From Phycisphaerales bacterium (lineage in GTDB: Bacteria > Planctomycetota > Phycisphaerae > Phycisphaerales > UBA1924): DNA of 60,319 nucleotides. A program made the position numbers and the translations under genes. Positions 31,874-41,773 of this stretch are shown one piece after another. The stretch is from assembly GCA_035627955.1 (NCBI GenBank), contig DASPKU010000005.1, forward strand, positions 1 through 60,319. Direction: 5' to 3'. The notes below the pieces were generated by a model. That model did no database searches. It saw only the letters and a list, made by a program, of their open reading frames with translations, and was not told where the DNA came from. Each line of letters begins with the position of its first letter. Within the stretch, counting starts at the first letter, position 1.

Positions 31874-34582
31874 ATGATGAATCTCAAGTCCAAGGGCCAG
31901 GCCGCGGTCGTGGCGATGGTGCTCAGTGCCGGGACGGCGCTGGTCGCCCCCCTCAACCTGGCATCGCCCGCGGCGGCGCAGCTCAGCGGCACTCGTGTGC
32001 CCGCGGCGCCCAGCAGCATCGCGGCGACCGTTGATTCCACCGGTCTGGTCCGTGTGACCTGGCAGGACAACTCGAACAACGAGCTCGGCTTCCGCCTGGT
32101 GCGCGAGACCCGCCGCACCAACGGCAGCTGGACGACGTCCGCCAGCTACACCCTGGGCGCCAATGTGGCGCTCTACACCGAACGCCCGGGCACGGGCACC
32201 TTCCGCTACAAGGTCCGCTCGTACAACTCGCGCGGCAACTCCTCGTACACCTCCGCCGCGACTGTCACGGTGAACGGCACGGCAGGCACCACCACGCCCC
32301 CGCCGCCGCCCCCGCCCCCGACCTCTCCGCCCCCGCCCCCGCCCCCGGATGACACCACTGCGGTCCCCGCGGCCCCGACGAACTTCGCGGGCACGCCGGA
32401 CGGGACGGGTCGCATCAACCTGACCTGGACCGACAACTCGAACAACGAGACCGCGTTCTGGATCGAGCGCACGCCCGCCTTCGGCGGCAACGGCATCATC
32501 GAGATCCCCGCGGACTGGACCGCCTGGGGCGACACGCCCGGGGCCGGCACTTTCCAGTACCGGATGCGTTCGCGCAATGCGAACGGCACCTCCGCGTACA
32601 CGCCGTGGATCACCGTGAACTCGAGCATCCAGGCGCCCGCGGTCCCCGCGGCCCCCACGAACTTCACGGGGACGCCCGACGGCCAGGGCGGCGTGACGCT
32701 CGCGTGGACCGACAACTCCGACAACGAGACCGCCTTCTGGATCGAGCGCACGCCCGCCTTCGGCGGCAACGGCATCGTCGAGATCCCGGCGGGCTGGACC
32801 TCCTGGCGCGACACCCCCGGCGCCGGCACGTTCCAGTACAAGATGCGCTCGCACAACGGCAACGGCGAGTCGGCGTACACGTCGACGATCACCGTGAACT
32901 CCACGGTGGGCAGCACCCAGCCGCCTCCTCCGCCCCCCCCGCCCCCGCCGCCCAGCGGCACCTTCCCCGTGCTCCCTGCGGGCACGGGCTTCACCAGCGC
33001 CTCGCCGGAGCCGGGCGTGCAGGGGAGCGCCGGCCAGCTCGGCTACACCGCCAAGGCGATCGCCCGCTGGGACGTGGTCCCCTACCAGACCATCACGGGG
33101 AACTACAACATCGGCGTGGTGGCCTTCCACCTCTCGGGCATCAACCGCGTTGAGTTCTCGCTGAACGGCGGCGCGTGGACCTCCGTTTCGAGCATGGCCC
33201 TCAACCCCACCAGCAATGTGTGGGAGTACACGGCCACCATCAACGCCTCATCGCTGCCCGACGGCCCCTTCGAGGTCCGGGCCCGCGTGATCCCCAACGT
33301 GGGCGTCCCGCGCGTGCTCCAGGACAGCACGGGCACTGACCTTGGCGACAAGGCCCTGCGCCTGTACGCCAACGCTGGCGGCACGCTGCCCAATACCAAC
33401 CGCACCGTGTACGTCTCGCCCAACGGCAGCGACACGGTGGGCAACGGCACGTCCTCGCTGCCCTTCTGGAGCATCCGGCGCGCCATCACCCACCTAGCGG
33501 CGCAGAACAGCACGGGCGCGGTCGAAGGCGCAACCGTGTACCTCATGCCCGGCATGTACACCATTCCCAACACCGGCTCTGACGGTGCGGCGAACCGCTG
33601 GTTCACCATCGAGGGCGCCCCGGGCACCAGCCGCAGCCAGGTGGTGATCACCACCGGCGGGGAGACCGTGTCCCAGCGCAAGCTCCGCGTGCGGAACCTG
33701 ACGCTGCGGCAGCTGGCGAACACCACGCTGCTCACCCAGCCCAGCGACCCGTACGGCAACCACTTCTGGATCGACAACGTCGACATCGAGGGCCTGGGCT
33801 ACATCGGCTCCACTACGTCCTGGATCCAGGCGGTGGCGAGCGGGCCGACCATCCCGGTCTGGTACACCGACGTCAACATCCGCAACACCATGCACACGGG
33901 CCTGAACCAGTACGTGATCATGGCGCGCAACATCAGCGCTCAGGACATCGGCGCCGACTTCAGCAACATGCGTCGCCTGATGGTCAACTGCTCGGTCAAC
34001 CACATGCGGTACAACTCGGGCGTCCACCCCGACGTCGTGCAGGTGCCGGTGGAGGCCATCGAGAACATGATCATCTTCGGGCTCAAGGCCACCGACGTCG
34101 CCTGCCAGGGCATCACCCTCGGCAGCGGCACGCAGCCTGTGAAGAACGTGGCGATCGTCAACGTCCTGCTGGACAAGATCGCGACCGATCCCCAGGCGCA
34201 GTGGATGGGCGGCGGCAGCGTCACCGACCACTACCTCTGGTGGAACGTGACCTGGAACAACTACGCCGTCATGTTCAACGGCAACAACATCACCAACTTC
34301 AGCGTCCGCAACTGCGTCATGCCGCAGAAGAGCGACACCAGCACCATGAACTACCCGGGCTTCAACGCCGAGAACAACCACGTGACCAACGGGCAGTACC
34401 TGTTCGGCACGAACTGCACCTCGGGCAACCCGATGTTCACCAGCAGCACCGACTTCCACCCGATGAACGGGTCGCCGCTGACCAACCGCGTCACGACCCC
34501 GCTGGTCCCCGTCGACCTTGACTGGCGACCGATCAGCACCTCTTCGGGCGCTGCCGCCATCGGCGCCTTCCAGAAGCGGTAA
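31874..34582 (+). CDS. Secreted Fn3-repeat protein with C-terminal beta-helix
   Basis: 902 residues from ATG 31874 (GAGGAG six bases upstream; GTG 31871 and ATG 31877 are adjacent alternatives). Signal peptide ~1-36, then three fibronectin type III domains (~42-135, 165-252, 258-344), separated by poly-proline linkers, an Ig-like/unknown strand domain (~410-500), and a right-handed parallel beta-helix of the pectate-lyase/polysaccharide-binding type (~510-900). The second and third Fn3 domains are 68/86 identical. The protein opens the polysaccharide locus, so surface-glycan binding or cleavage is plausible, but no catalytic residues can be named. A strong terminator follows. Confidence 0.85.
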   Translation: MMNLKSKGQAAVVAMVLSAGTALVAPLNLASPAAAQLSGTRVPAAPSSIAATVDSTGLVRVTWQDNSNNELGFRLVRETRRTNGSWTTSASYTLGANVALYTERPGTGTFRYKVRSYNSRGNSSYTSAATVTVNGTAGTTTPPPPPPPPTSPPPPPPPDDTTAVPAAPTNFAGTPDGTGRINLTWTDNSNNETAFWIERTPAFGGNGIIEIPADWTAWGDTPGAGTFQYRMRSRNANGTSAYTPWITVNSSIQAPAVPAAPTNFTGTPDGQGGVTLAWTDNSDNETAFWIERTPAFGGNGIVEIPAGWTSWRDTPGAGTFQYKMRSHNGNGESAYTSTITVNSTVGSTQPPPPPPPPPPPSGTFPVLPAGTGFTSASPEPGVQGSAGQLGYTAKAIARWDVVPYQTITGNYNIGVVAFHLSGINRVEFSLNGGAWTSVSSMALNPTSNVWEYTATINASSLPDGPFEVRARVIPNVGVPRVLQDSTGTDLGDKALRLYANAGGTLPNTNRTVYVSPNGSDTVGNGTSSLPFWSIRRAITHLAAQNSTGAVEGATVYLMPGMYTIPNTGSDGAANRWFTIEGAPGTSRSQVVITTGGETVSQRKLRVRNLTLRQLANTTLLTQPSDPYGNHFWIDNVDIEGLGYIGSTTSWIQAVASGPTIPVWYTDVNIRNTMHTGLNQYVIMARNISAQDIGADFSNMRRLMVNCSVNHMRYNSGVHPDVVQVPVEAIENMIIFGLKATDVACQGITLGSGTQPVKNVAIVNVLLDKIATDPQAQWMGGGSVTDHYLWWNVTWNNYAVMFNGNNITNFSVRNCVMPQKSDTSTMNYPGFNAENNHVTNGQYLFGTNCTSGNPMFTSSTDFHPMNGSPLTNRVTTPLVPVDLDWRPISTSSGAAAIGAFQKR
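32369..32905 (+). repeat. Tandem near-duplicate Fn3 domains
   Basis: Nucleotides 32369-32626 and 32648-32905 encode 86-residue units that align without gaps at 68 of 86 residues, including an identical 18-residue core around ETAFWIERTPAFGGNGI. This indicates a fairly recent internal duplication. The first Fn3 domain is clearly older and much less similar. Confidence 0.85.
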
Positions 34583-34637
34583 TATTCGGGGGCCCCGGAC
34601 GGCCCGCGACTATGACCACCCTTCAGCATGAACCCAA

Positions 34638-34674
34638 CCGCCAGGCCGGAACACTCCGGCCTGGCGGCTTTTTT
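34638..34674 (+). terminator. Rho-independent terminator
   Basis: A perfect 12-bp stem, CCGCCAGGCCGG and CCGGCCTGGCGG, with a six-base loop, followed by CTTTTTT. It sits 55 bases after the beta-helix gene and ends that transcript. It also lies inside the longest possible reading frame of the flippase gene, which argues for a later flippase start. Confidence 0.92.
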
Positions 34675-34695
34675 GGCTGGACCCCCGGCGAGCGC

Positions 34696-35991
34696 ATGCG
34701 CCTGGCCATGAAGGCCAGCGCCGTCTCGGCCGGCGGGTTCGCTCTGATGCAGGTCCTGCGTTTCGTGCAGAACCTGTACGTTGCCGACCAGATCAGCGTC
34801 AGCGCCTACGGGCAGGTGGGCCTGGTGATGCTGGTCATCTCGGGCCTGATGCTGCTGTCGGATATCGGCATCGCTACGAACGTGGTGCAGAGCCGGCGCG
34901 GTGACGACCCGGTCTTTCTCAACACCGCTTACTCCATGAACGTCGTGCGTGGGGGCGCGCTGTGGCTCATCGCCGCGATCATCGCCTTCCCCTTCGCTGC
35001 GTCGAACCACAACCCTGATCTGGTTGGCATGCTGGTCATCGCCGCGAGCACGACGTGCATCCGTGGTCTCTCGAGCTCGGCCCTATGGACCGCCACCCGC
35101 CACGTCCAGATGCACAAGATCACCGCGCTGAATGTGGGCAGCGAGGTCATCGGGTTCATCGTCGCGCTCGTGTGGGTCTGGCAGTCCCCCACCGCGTGGG
35201 CACTGATCGGCGGCAGTGTCGCGGCGGCCTCGGCTTTCGCGATCGGAAGCTTCTTCATGGGCCAGCGCCCGAAGCTGGAGTGGGAGAGCGCGGCCGCGCG
35301 GGAACTGATCTCCTTCGGCGTCTGGCTCTTCCTGTCCACGGCCACCTACTTTGCCGCGAGCCAGGCCGAGCGACTGCTGCTGGGTTGGACCGTGACAAAG
35401 GATGAGCTGGGCTGGTTCACCATGGCCTTCATGCTCGCCTCCGCCCCCACGCGGGCGATCCAGCAGCTCTTCGAGCAGGTGTTCTTCCCGCTCGTCTCGC
35501 GCCTATGCCGCGACGACCCGGCGCGGGCCATGCTCCAGTTCCGGCGCGTCAAGCTCATCGCCTTCGGCCTCGCCTGCGGCGCGGCCATTGTGTGCATCCT
35601 CGGCGGTCCATTTGCCGTGGAGAAGCTGCTGGACGACAAGTACAAGCCGTCCGGCTGGATGCTGCAGCTCCTGGGCTTCAGGGCGGCGCTGGACATCCTC
35701 ATGGGCCCGACCGTGAACATGCTGTTTGCTTCCGGTCAGTCCAAGTTCGCGGCCACCGGCAACGTCATGCGGCTGGCGGTCCTGGCGCCCGGTCTCTGGA
35801 TCACCCTGCGTTACTTCTCCCTCCGCGAAGCGGTGTGGGTTCTCACACTGGCACCGTTGGCCGGCTATGCCGCGACGCTGCACGCAGTCCGCCGCCACCT
35901 TCGCGCCGCGTTCACGCTCGAATGGGTCACCATGATCGCGCTCATTTTCCTTGGCGGGGCGCTTGGCCTCATGTACAAGTGGATGACCTGA
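34696..35991 (+). CDS. Polysaccharide flippase (Wzx-like, MATE/MVF-type)
   Basis: 431 residues from ATG 34696; ATG 34708 is also possible. The longer start at 34612 is rejected because a strong terminator lies between it and 34696. The protein has ~12 hydrophobic segments starting with SAVSAGGFALMQVLRFVQNLYVADQIS and matches lipopolysaccharide/O-antigen flippases. These move undecaprenyl-linked oligosaccharides across the inner membrane. It is the first of a string of polysaccharide genes; the next gene is 12 bases away. Confidence 0.87.
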   Translation: MRLAMKASAVSAGGFALMQVLRFVQNLYVADQISVSAYGQVGLVMLVISGLMLLSDIGIATNVVQSRRGDDPVFLNTAYSMNVVRGGALWLIAAIIAFPFAASNHNPDLVGMLVIAASTTCIRGLSSSALWTATRHVQMHKITALNVGSEVIGFIVALVWVWQSPTAWALIGGSVAAASAFAIGSFFMGQRPKLEWESAAARELISFGVWLFLSTATYFAASQAERLLLGWTVTKDELGWFTMAFMLASAPTRAIQQLFEQVFFPLVSRLCRDDPARAMLQFRRVKLIAFGLACGAAIVCILGGPFAVEKLLDDKYKPSGWMLQLLGFRAALDILMGPTVNMLFASGQSKFAATGNVMRLAVLAPGLWITLRYFSLREAVWVLTLAPLAGYAATLHAVRRHLRAAFTLEWVTMIALIFLGGALGLMYKWMT

Positions 35992-36003
35992 AGGGGGGAC
36001 GCG

Positions 36004-36933
36004 ATGCACACCAGGCTGCTGCCGCGCCTGATCATGCCCTATACCCGGCGCGAACTGCCGGGGTGGGGGCGGCTTCTCGGGCTGGCCGGCGCGTACCGCC
36101 ATGAGGACTGGAAGGGCGCGGGGACGGTGCAGGTCCGTGACAAGTGGCACGGGTACCTCATGACCCTTGACCTCGCCGACGCCTGGGACCGCACGGCCTA
36201 CTTCCTCGCCCGCTACCACGAGCTGCCCTCGCAGCTGCTGATGCGCGAAGCCCTGCGGCCGGGCGACACCTTCGTGGACGTGGGCGCCAACACCGGCAAG
36301 CTGACGCTGCTGGGCGCGGGCTGCGTCGGGCCGCGCGGTCGCGTGTACGCGTTCGAGCCCAACCCACACCTGTTCGCACGCCTGACTGCCGACGTTCATG
36401 CCAACCACCTGAATCACGTGCACCTGCACCCCGCCGGCCTGGGCGATGCGCAGGCCGAGCTCGTTCTCAAGGTTCTGGGCGGCGAGGGGCTGCTGGGCAC
36501 CTTCGCCGAGCACGCCGGTTCAGAGGATCAACCCGTCACGTCCGAGCACCGCGTGCAGGTCCTGCCCGGGGACGAGGTCCTGGCAGACGCACCCGACGCG
36601 CCCATGGCCATCAAGATCGACGTCGAGGGGTTTGAGTGCCGCGTGCTCAAAGGGCTCACCCGCACCCTCTCCCGCCGCCCGCTCGTTCTGACGGAAGCCG
36701 TACCGCAGTGGCTCGAGCGTGCGGGCTCCAGCATCGCGGAGCTGTTCGAGCTCATGACCTCCCGCGGCTATTCCGCCTCTGCCATTGGCGCGGCACGCAG
36801 GCCACTTCAGCACCGCCTGACCTTGAGGCCTGTCGCGGCCGCCGGCGACCTGAGGGACACCGACCTTCTGTGGATTCACCCGGAATCGCCGTTCGCGAAG
36901 CGCATCCGGGGCGAGTGTTTCCTGCCTGCGTGA
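36004..36933 (+). CDS. FkbM-family methyltransferase
   Basis: 309 residues. The SAM-binding motif FVDVGANTG lies at ~90, with YAFEPNPHLF and IKIDVEGFECRVLKGL further on. These three are the hallmark of FkbM enzymes, which often O-methylate sugars in polysaccharide clusters. The start ATG 36004 follows AAGGGGGG. The acceptor is unknown. Confidence 0.9.
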   Translation: MHTRLLPRLIMPYTRRELPGWGRLLGLAGAYRHEDWKGAGTVQVRDKWHGYLMTLDLADAWDRTAYFLARYHELPSQLLMREALRPGDTFVDVGANTGKLTLLGAGCVGPRGRVYAFEPNPHLFARLTADVHANHLNHVHLHPAGLGDAQAELVLKVLGGEGLLGTFAEHAGSEDQPVTSEHRVQVLPGDEVLADAPDAPMAIKIDVEGFECRVLKGLTRTLSRRPLVLTEAVPQWLERAGSSIAELFELMTSRGYSASAIGAARRPLQHRLTLRPVAAAGDLRDTDLLWIHPESPFAKRIRGECFLPA

Positions 36934-37168
36934 GGCGATGCAGCCGGCCGGCTGCGGCCAAGTGCAGCACGTGCAACGGGTTATCGCCACGCCCTCCGCC
37001 GCTATTCAGCCTTCGTACGGCGGATATCCTGACGATCGCCGCACCATGCCCCGGGGAGCCCCGAACCGCTGCCGCTTCCGCCACGTCGTACCCGATACTC
37101 GAAGACGAACGCCGGCTCATGAAGATTCTGAGCCGGGATGGGCGAACGTAGGGCATGATGAGGGTCCA

Positions 37169-38185
37169 ATGAGCAGCCGCGACGTTCAGCCACTCGTTGC
37201 CGTGATCCTGCCGCTCTTCAATGCGCGGCCCTACTTCCGCGCCGCTGTCGAGAGCGTGCTCAACCAGACGTACCGCGAGCTCGACGTCATCGTCGTCGAC
37301 GATGGCAGCACCGACGGGTCTCTGGAAGTGATCTCCGATATCCGCGACTCCCGCCTGCGGACTGTTCGGCAGCCCAACTCTGGCAAGCCAGTGGCCATGA
37401 ACCTCGCGCTCTCGATGACCGATGCCGAGTTCTACGCCATCAACGACGCCGACGACCTCAGCCACCCCGAGCGCATCCAGCGGCAGGTGGACTGCTTGCG
37501 TCGGAACTCCGATGTGGCCGCGGTGTTCAGCGGGCACGACATCATTGTGAGCAATCAGCGGCACGCCCCCCAGTTCCGCCCGCGTACGCGGGAGGAGTGC
37601 CGCGAGGAGATCGAGTGCCTGCGCATGCCAGCGCACGACCCCACGGCGCTCTGGCGGCTCAGCATGGTCCGGCACTTCAGTTACGAGCCCAGCCTGCCGG
37701 GGGTTGAGGGGTACGACTACATCCTCCGCGTGGGGGAGCAGTTCCCAATGCTGGTGCTTGGTGAGTGCCTGTATTCCTACCGTGTGCACCCCGACTCGAT
37801 CACCAAGCGGGCGCCGGTGGAGCGTGAGCGGCGTGTCCGGGAAGTCCTCAGGCGGGCGTGCGAGCGCAGGGGGGCCAACCCCGAGGAGGTTCTGGGCCCC
37901 GCACCCGGTCCGGGAACGTATTCCAGGCTGCGCAACCGCGATCTGGACAACAACCTGGCGGCACACTTCATCGAGAGCGTGCTGGACCTGCGTTCTCATG
38001 GCAGAGTGATGGAGGCGATCCGGACGGGAATCGCCTGCGGGAAGTTCCACCCCACCGACCCTCACTACCTCAAGGCCCTCGCCTATGCCCTCCTCCCGTC
38101 GGGGTTCATCGCGAAGGTCCGATCACGGAAGAAGCCCAAGAGCGTGAGCTGGCCCACAACCCCCGCCATGGCTCACGCCGGTTGA
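37169..38185 (+). CDS. Family 2 glycosyltransferase
   Basis: 338 residues. GT-A fold with VAVILPLFNARPYFRAAVESVL at the N-terminus, VVDDGSTDGS at ~43 and INDADD at ~91 (metal-binding DxD-like). ATG 37169 has GAGGG upstream and starts just before the first strand; a longer frame from 36938 adds only Arg/Pro-rich sequence. It adds a sugar to a growing glycan; donor and acceptor unknown. The gap at 36934-37168 shows no gene. Confidence 0.9.
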   Translation: MSSRDVQPLVAVILPLFNARPYFRAAVESVLNQTYRELDVIVVDDGSTDGSLEVISDIRDSRLRTVRQPNSGKPVAMNLALSMTDAEFYAINDADDLSHPERIQRQVDCLRRNSDVAAVFSGHDIIVSNQRHAPQFRPRTREECREEIECLRMPAHDPTALWRLSMVRHFSYEPSLPGVEGYDYILRVGEQFPMLVLGECLYSYRVHPDSITKRAPVERERRVREVLRRACERRGANPEEVLGPAPGPGTYSRLRNRDLDNNLAAHFIESVLDLRSHGRVMEAIRTGIACGKFHPTDPHYLKALAYALLPSGFIAKVRSRKKPKSVSWPTTPAMAHAG

Positions 38186-38192
38186 GAGAGAA

Positions 38193-39560
38193 ATGGACCC
38201 CCTGCCGATCACCATCATCCTCACGCTCGCGGCTTGCGCCGGGGCGCTGATGCTCCGCCCCGGCGCGGCGCTGGGCATGATCATCGCCTCGATGTTCCTG
38301 TGGCCGGAGTACCTCCGCGTGCCGGTCGGGATCGCCCAGATGTCGGTCCCCCGCATGGCCGCGCTCGTGCTCTACCTCCGGCTGGTGCTCAGCCCGGGGG
38401 ACAACCCCCCGCGCTTCCGCTGGGCCGACGCGATGGTCATCCTCTTCTACCTGTGGATGGTCGCGGCCAATCTGATCGCCGGCACGCCGGTGGACAAGTT
38501 CAAGACGGTGGTGGGTTCGGGCTTTGACACCGTGCTGATGTACCTGATGGCCCGCAAGGTCTTCGCCGAGCCCGGCGCGGTCAAGGGCATCGTCAAGGGC
38601 TTGGCGGTATGCGTGCTGATCATGGCCCCGCTTGGGGTGCTGGAGAACGTGCTGCGGTTCTCGCCCTACATCCCGTTCCTATACCGCGAGGGCATCCGGA
38701 TGGACGGCGGCGGCAGCGAGATCCGCCTTGGCATGCGCCGCGCCTTCGCCAGCACGGAGCAGCCGATCTTCTTCGGCATGGGCATGCTGCTGGTGACGGG
38801 TCTGCTGTTCAGCTTCCGGCGCGTGTTCGAGGCCCGGTGGACCTACCTCGCCGTGCTGGGCGCCGGCGTGCTTGCGATCCTCACCAGCCTTTCGAGCGGG
38901 CCGTGGTCGGGGCTGTTCGTGCTGGTGTGCCTCAACGCGCTGTTCTGGATGCCGCAACTGATCAAGCCCGGCCTGATCGCGACCACGCTGCTGCTCGTCG
39001 CGGTGGAGGTGCTCTCCAACCGCCACTTCTACCACCTCATCGACTACCTCGCCCTGGACAAGGGCAACGCCGGCGCGTACTACCGCAGCCGCCTGATGGA
39101 AGTCGCGGTCAAGTACCTGCCCAACTACTGGGCGGTGGGCTACGGCGGCAAAACCCTCGACAACTGGGGCCCCGACATTGACGGTCGCACCATCGTGGAC
39201 ATGGTCAACAACTACGTGCTGCTGGCGGCCTCCGGCGGGGTGCTCGCGGCCCTGCTCTACATCGGCGTCAAGATCGCCGCGCTGGTCACACTGATCAAGT
39301 GCTACCGCCAGGGCGAGCCCGCGGTCAAGGCTGTCGCGTTCGGCCTTGCGAGCGTGCTGATCGCGCTCTCCTTCAGCGAGCTTTCCGTGGGCCTCTTCGG
39401 CCCGCCCCTTCTGCTGAGCTTCATTACCCTTGGCATGTCCATCAGCTGCGCCGAATGGCTGGAGCTGCGGGCCCGCACCCGCCAGATGCGAGCGCCGGCC
39501 CGGCGCCTCGCAGTGGAGCCGCTCGAGGGCGTGCCCGCCACGGCGGAGGCGGCACCATGA
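38193..39560 (+). CDS. O-antigen ligase/polymerase-like membrane protein
   Basis: 455 residues, about ten to twelve transmembrane helices, and a periplasmic loop region with RRAFASTEQPIFFGMGM and LTSLSSGPWSGL. The latter resembles the GRxxxW-type conserved segment of WaaL/Wzy proteins. Such proteins polymerise or transfer lipid-linked glycans in the periplasm. It starts seven bases after the GT2 stop. Confidence 0.8.
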   Translation: MDPLPITIILTLAACAGALMLRPGAALGMIIASMFLWPEYLRVPVGIAQMSVPRMAALVLYLRLVLSPGDNPPRFRWADAMVILFYLWMVAANLIAGTPVDKFKTVVGSGFDTVLMYLMARKVFAEPGAVKGIVKGLAVCVLIMAPLGVLENVLRFSPYIPFLYREGIRMDGGGSEIRLGMRRAFASTEQPIFFGMGMLLVTGLLFSFRRVFEARWTYLAVLGAGVLAILTSLSSGPWSGLFVLVCLNALFWMPQLIKPGLIATTLLLVAVEVLSNRHFYHLIDYLALDKGNAGAYYRSRLMEVAVKYLPNYWAVGYGGKTLDNWGPDIDGRTIVDMVNNYVLLAASGGVLAALLYIGVKIAALVTLIKCYRQGEPAVKAVAFGLASVLIALSFSELSVGLFGPPLLLSFITLGMSISCAEWLELRARTRQMRAPARRLAVEPLEGVPATAEAAP

Positions 39561-40789
39561 GCCGACCCATCCGCGCCCTGTACAGCTTCGCCGGCCGCCT
39601 GGGACGCACCGGAATCGGCGTCACCGCGTGGAACCAGCTGCGCGGCCTCGTCGACGAGGGCATCGAGGTCCACCTTTTCTGCGGCACATGCGAGCGCGAC
39701 GTGCCCGGCGTCAGCAGCATCACCCAGACGATGAAGCCCGCCGGCTTGCGTATCCCATATCGCGTGCTGGGGACTCAGCGCGCCTGGGGCTGGCACGACT
39801 GGTTTACGGCTCGGGCCGTGCGGCGTGGGCTCAACATCGACCTGGTGCACGCCTGGCCTCTGGGGGCGCGCCGAACCTTCGAGGCGGCGAAGGCGCGCCG
39901 AATCCCAACGCTGCTGGAGCGGCCGAACACGCACACTGGGTTCGCTTTCGAAGTAGTGGGGGAGGAGCTGCGGAAGTTGGGCCTGGAGCTCCCGCACGAC
40001 CACTCGCACCGCGCCGACCCGCGCCGGCTCGCGGTCGAGGAGGAGGAGTACCGGATGGCGGAGCACTTCCTCTGCCCCTCGGAGTTTGTCGCTTCGACGT
40101 TCATCCAGCGAGGATTCCCGGCCGCCCGCATCTCGCGGACGCAGTATGGGTACGACCCGCGGGAGTTCTGGAGCCAGCCGCAGCGCCCGGCAGGGCCGCT
40201 CACCTTCGGGTTCGTCGGCAGCTGCGAGCCCCGCAAGGGCCTGCACCTCGCCCTGGAAGCCTGGAGCCGCTCACGCGCCCGCGAGGCAGGCCGCTTTGTC
40301 ATCTGCGGCCGCTTCGTCCCCGGTTACCGCGAAAAGCTCGAGCCCTACCTCAAGGACCCCAGCGTGCAGGTGATCGGCTACCGCAGCGACGTCGGCGCCA
40401 CGATGCGCGAGTGCGACGTGCTGGTCCTGCCATCGATCGAGGAGGGCAGCGCGCTGGTCACCTACGAGGCCCGCGCCTGCGGCTGCGTGCTCATGGTCTC
40501 TGACGCCGCGGGCGCCCGCTGCGAGCACATGGTCAACGGCCTCGTGCACACCGCCCGCAACGTGCAGCAGCTCCGCGAGCACTTCGACCTGCTCGCCGAC
40601 AGCCCCGACCTGCTCGAGCAGCTCCGCCAGGCCAGCCTCGCCGGGGTCGGCAACCTCACCTGGAGCGCCGCGGCCAGGCGCCTCGTGTCCGTCTACCGGA
40701 CCATCCTCGGGCGCGAGCCCCAGGAGCATCGGGACCACTACGTGCCGCGCGAGCGGGAGCCGGTGGTGCAACGGGAGACGGTGGCGTGA
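39557..40789 (+). CDS. Family 4 glycosyltransferase
   Basis: 410 residues, start ATG 39557 (ATGA overlap). GT-B fold: FVGSCEPRKGL marks the start of the C-terminal domain, and PSIEEGSALVTYEARACG contains the E-x7-E motif that binds the nucleotide-sugar in GT4 retaining enzymes. Donor and acceptor unknown. Confidence 0.9.
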   Translation: MSRPIRALYSFAGRLGRTGIGVTAWNQLRGLVDEGIEVHLFCGTCERDVPGVSSITQTMKPAGLRIPYRVLGTQRAWGWHDWFTARAVRRGLNIDLVHAWPLGARRTFEAAKARRIPTLLERPNTHTGFAFEVVGEELRKLGLELPHDHSHRADPRRLAVEEEEYRMAEHFLCPSEFVASTFIQRGFPAARISRTQYGYDPREFWSQPQRPAGPLTFGFVGSCEPRKGLHLALEAWSRSRAREAGRFVICGRFVPGYREKLEPYLKDPSVQVIGYRSDVGATMRECDVLVLPSIEEGSALVTYEARACGCVLMVSDAAGARCEHMVNGLVHTARNVQQLREHFDLLADSPDLLEQLRQASLAGVGNLTWSAAARRLVSVYRTILGREPQEHRDHYVPREREPVVQRETVA

Positions 40790-41760
40790 CGAGCATGACG
40801 GCAGTGCGCGCGCATGATGTGCAGACGCCCGGCTGGACGTGGGCGGCATGCCCGCTCTGCGGCGGGCGCGAGCACCAGCTGCTGTTCGAGTCGCGCAACC
40901 GCCTCTTTGGGACCGACGACGTCGCGTGCCTGCGCCGCTGCCGCTGCGGGATGTGCCTGACAAACCCACAGCCCACCGACGAGACCCTCGCCCGCCTCTA
41001 CGACACGCAGGAGTACTACACCCACGCCGGCGGTGGCACCTTCAAGGAGCGCCTCCGCGAGCGCACCCGCCGCTGGCAACTCCGCGGCCCGCTCGCCGCC
41101 CTCCGCCTCCGCGCCGAGCGCACCCGAGACGTCAGCCGCTTCACCAGCCGCTTCGCCCCCGAGCACTTCCCGCTCTCGCGCGGGCTCTCGCTGCTGGACT
41201 TTGGGTGCGGCGCCGGCGACATCGCTGTGCTGGGTATCGGCCTTGGCATGCGGGTGCTGGGCATCGAGCCCGACCGACAGGCACAGAAGGCCGCGGCGTC
41301 CCGCGGCGTGCGCGTGGTGCCCTCGCTCGACGCGGCGCCCGCCGAGCGGTTCGACCGAATCATCATGCGGCACGTCCTTGAACATGTCCCCGACCCCGTC
41401 GGCATGCTGCGGACCCTCGGCGGCCGTCTCGCCACCGATGGCCGCATGCTGGTCGCGGTGCCCAACGTGGACGCCCACCAGGCGCAGGTCTACGGCGAGC
41501 ACTGGATCGGGTACGACATGCCGCGGCACCTGTGGCACTTCTCGGTGGCGACGCTCCGGCGGACGGCGGAGCAGGCCGGTCTGAGGGTGGTATGGATGGG
41601 CACGGTGGAGCTCGCCGGCTTCGCGCAGAAGTCGCTGGAGAACACGCCGGCCGATCGCCGCGCCGCAGCAGCGGCCCAAACCTGGTCCGCCCGGGAAGTC
41701 GAGCAGCAGGGCAGGGGCACCGAGATCGTTTGCGTGCTGGAGGGCGCGCTGGGCCGATGA
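40786..41760 (+). CDS. Class I SAM methyltransferase with N-terminal zinc ribbon
   Basis: 324 residues from GTG 40786 (GTGA overlap; ATG 40795 is an alternative). N-terminal CPLCGG and CRCGMC form a probable zinc site, followed by the SAM-binding motif LLDFGCGAGD (~136). RHVLEHVPDP and a GYDMPRHLWHFS segment are typical of sugar-modifying methyltransferases of this class (Methyltransf_11/23 and C-methyltransferase-like). It probably methylates a nucleotide- or lipid-linked sugar. Confidence 0.85.
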   Translation: MTSMTAVRAHDVQTPGWTWAACPLCGGREHQLLFESRNRLFGTDDVACLRRCRCGMCLTNPQPTDETLARLYDTQEYYTHAGGGTFKERLRERTRRWQLRGPLAALRLRAERTRDVSRFTSRFAPEHFPLSRGLSLLDFGCGAGDIAVLGIGLGMRVLGIEPDRQAQKAAASRGVRVVPSLDAAPAERFDRIIMRHVLEHVPDPVGMLRTLGGRLATDGRMLVAVPNVDAHQAQVYGEHWIGYDMPRHLWHFSVATLRRTAEQAGLRVVWMGTVELAGFAQKSLENTPADRRAAAAAQTWSAREVEQQGRGTEIVCVLEGALGR

Positions 41761-41773
41761 TCGAAGCAACGCG

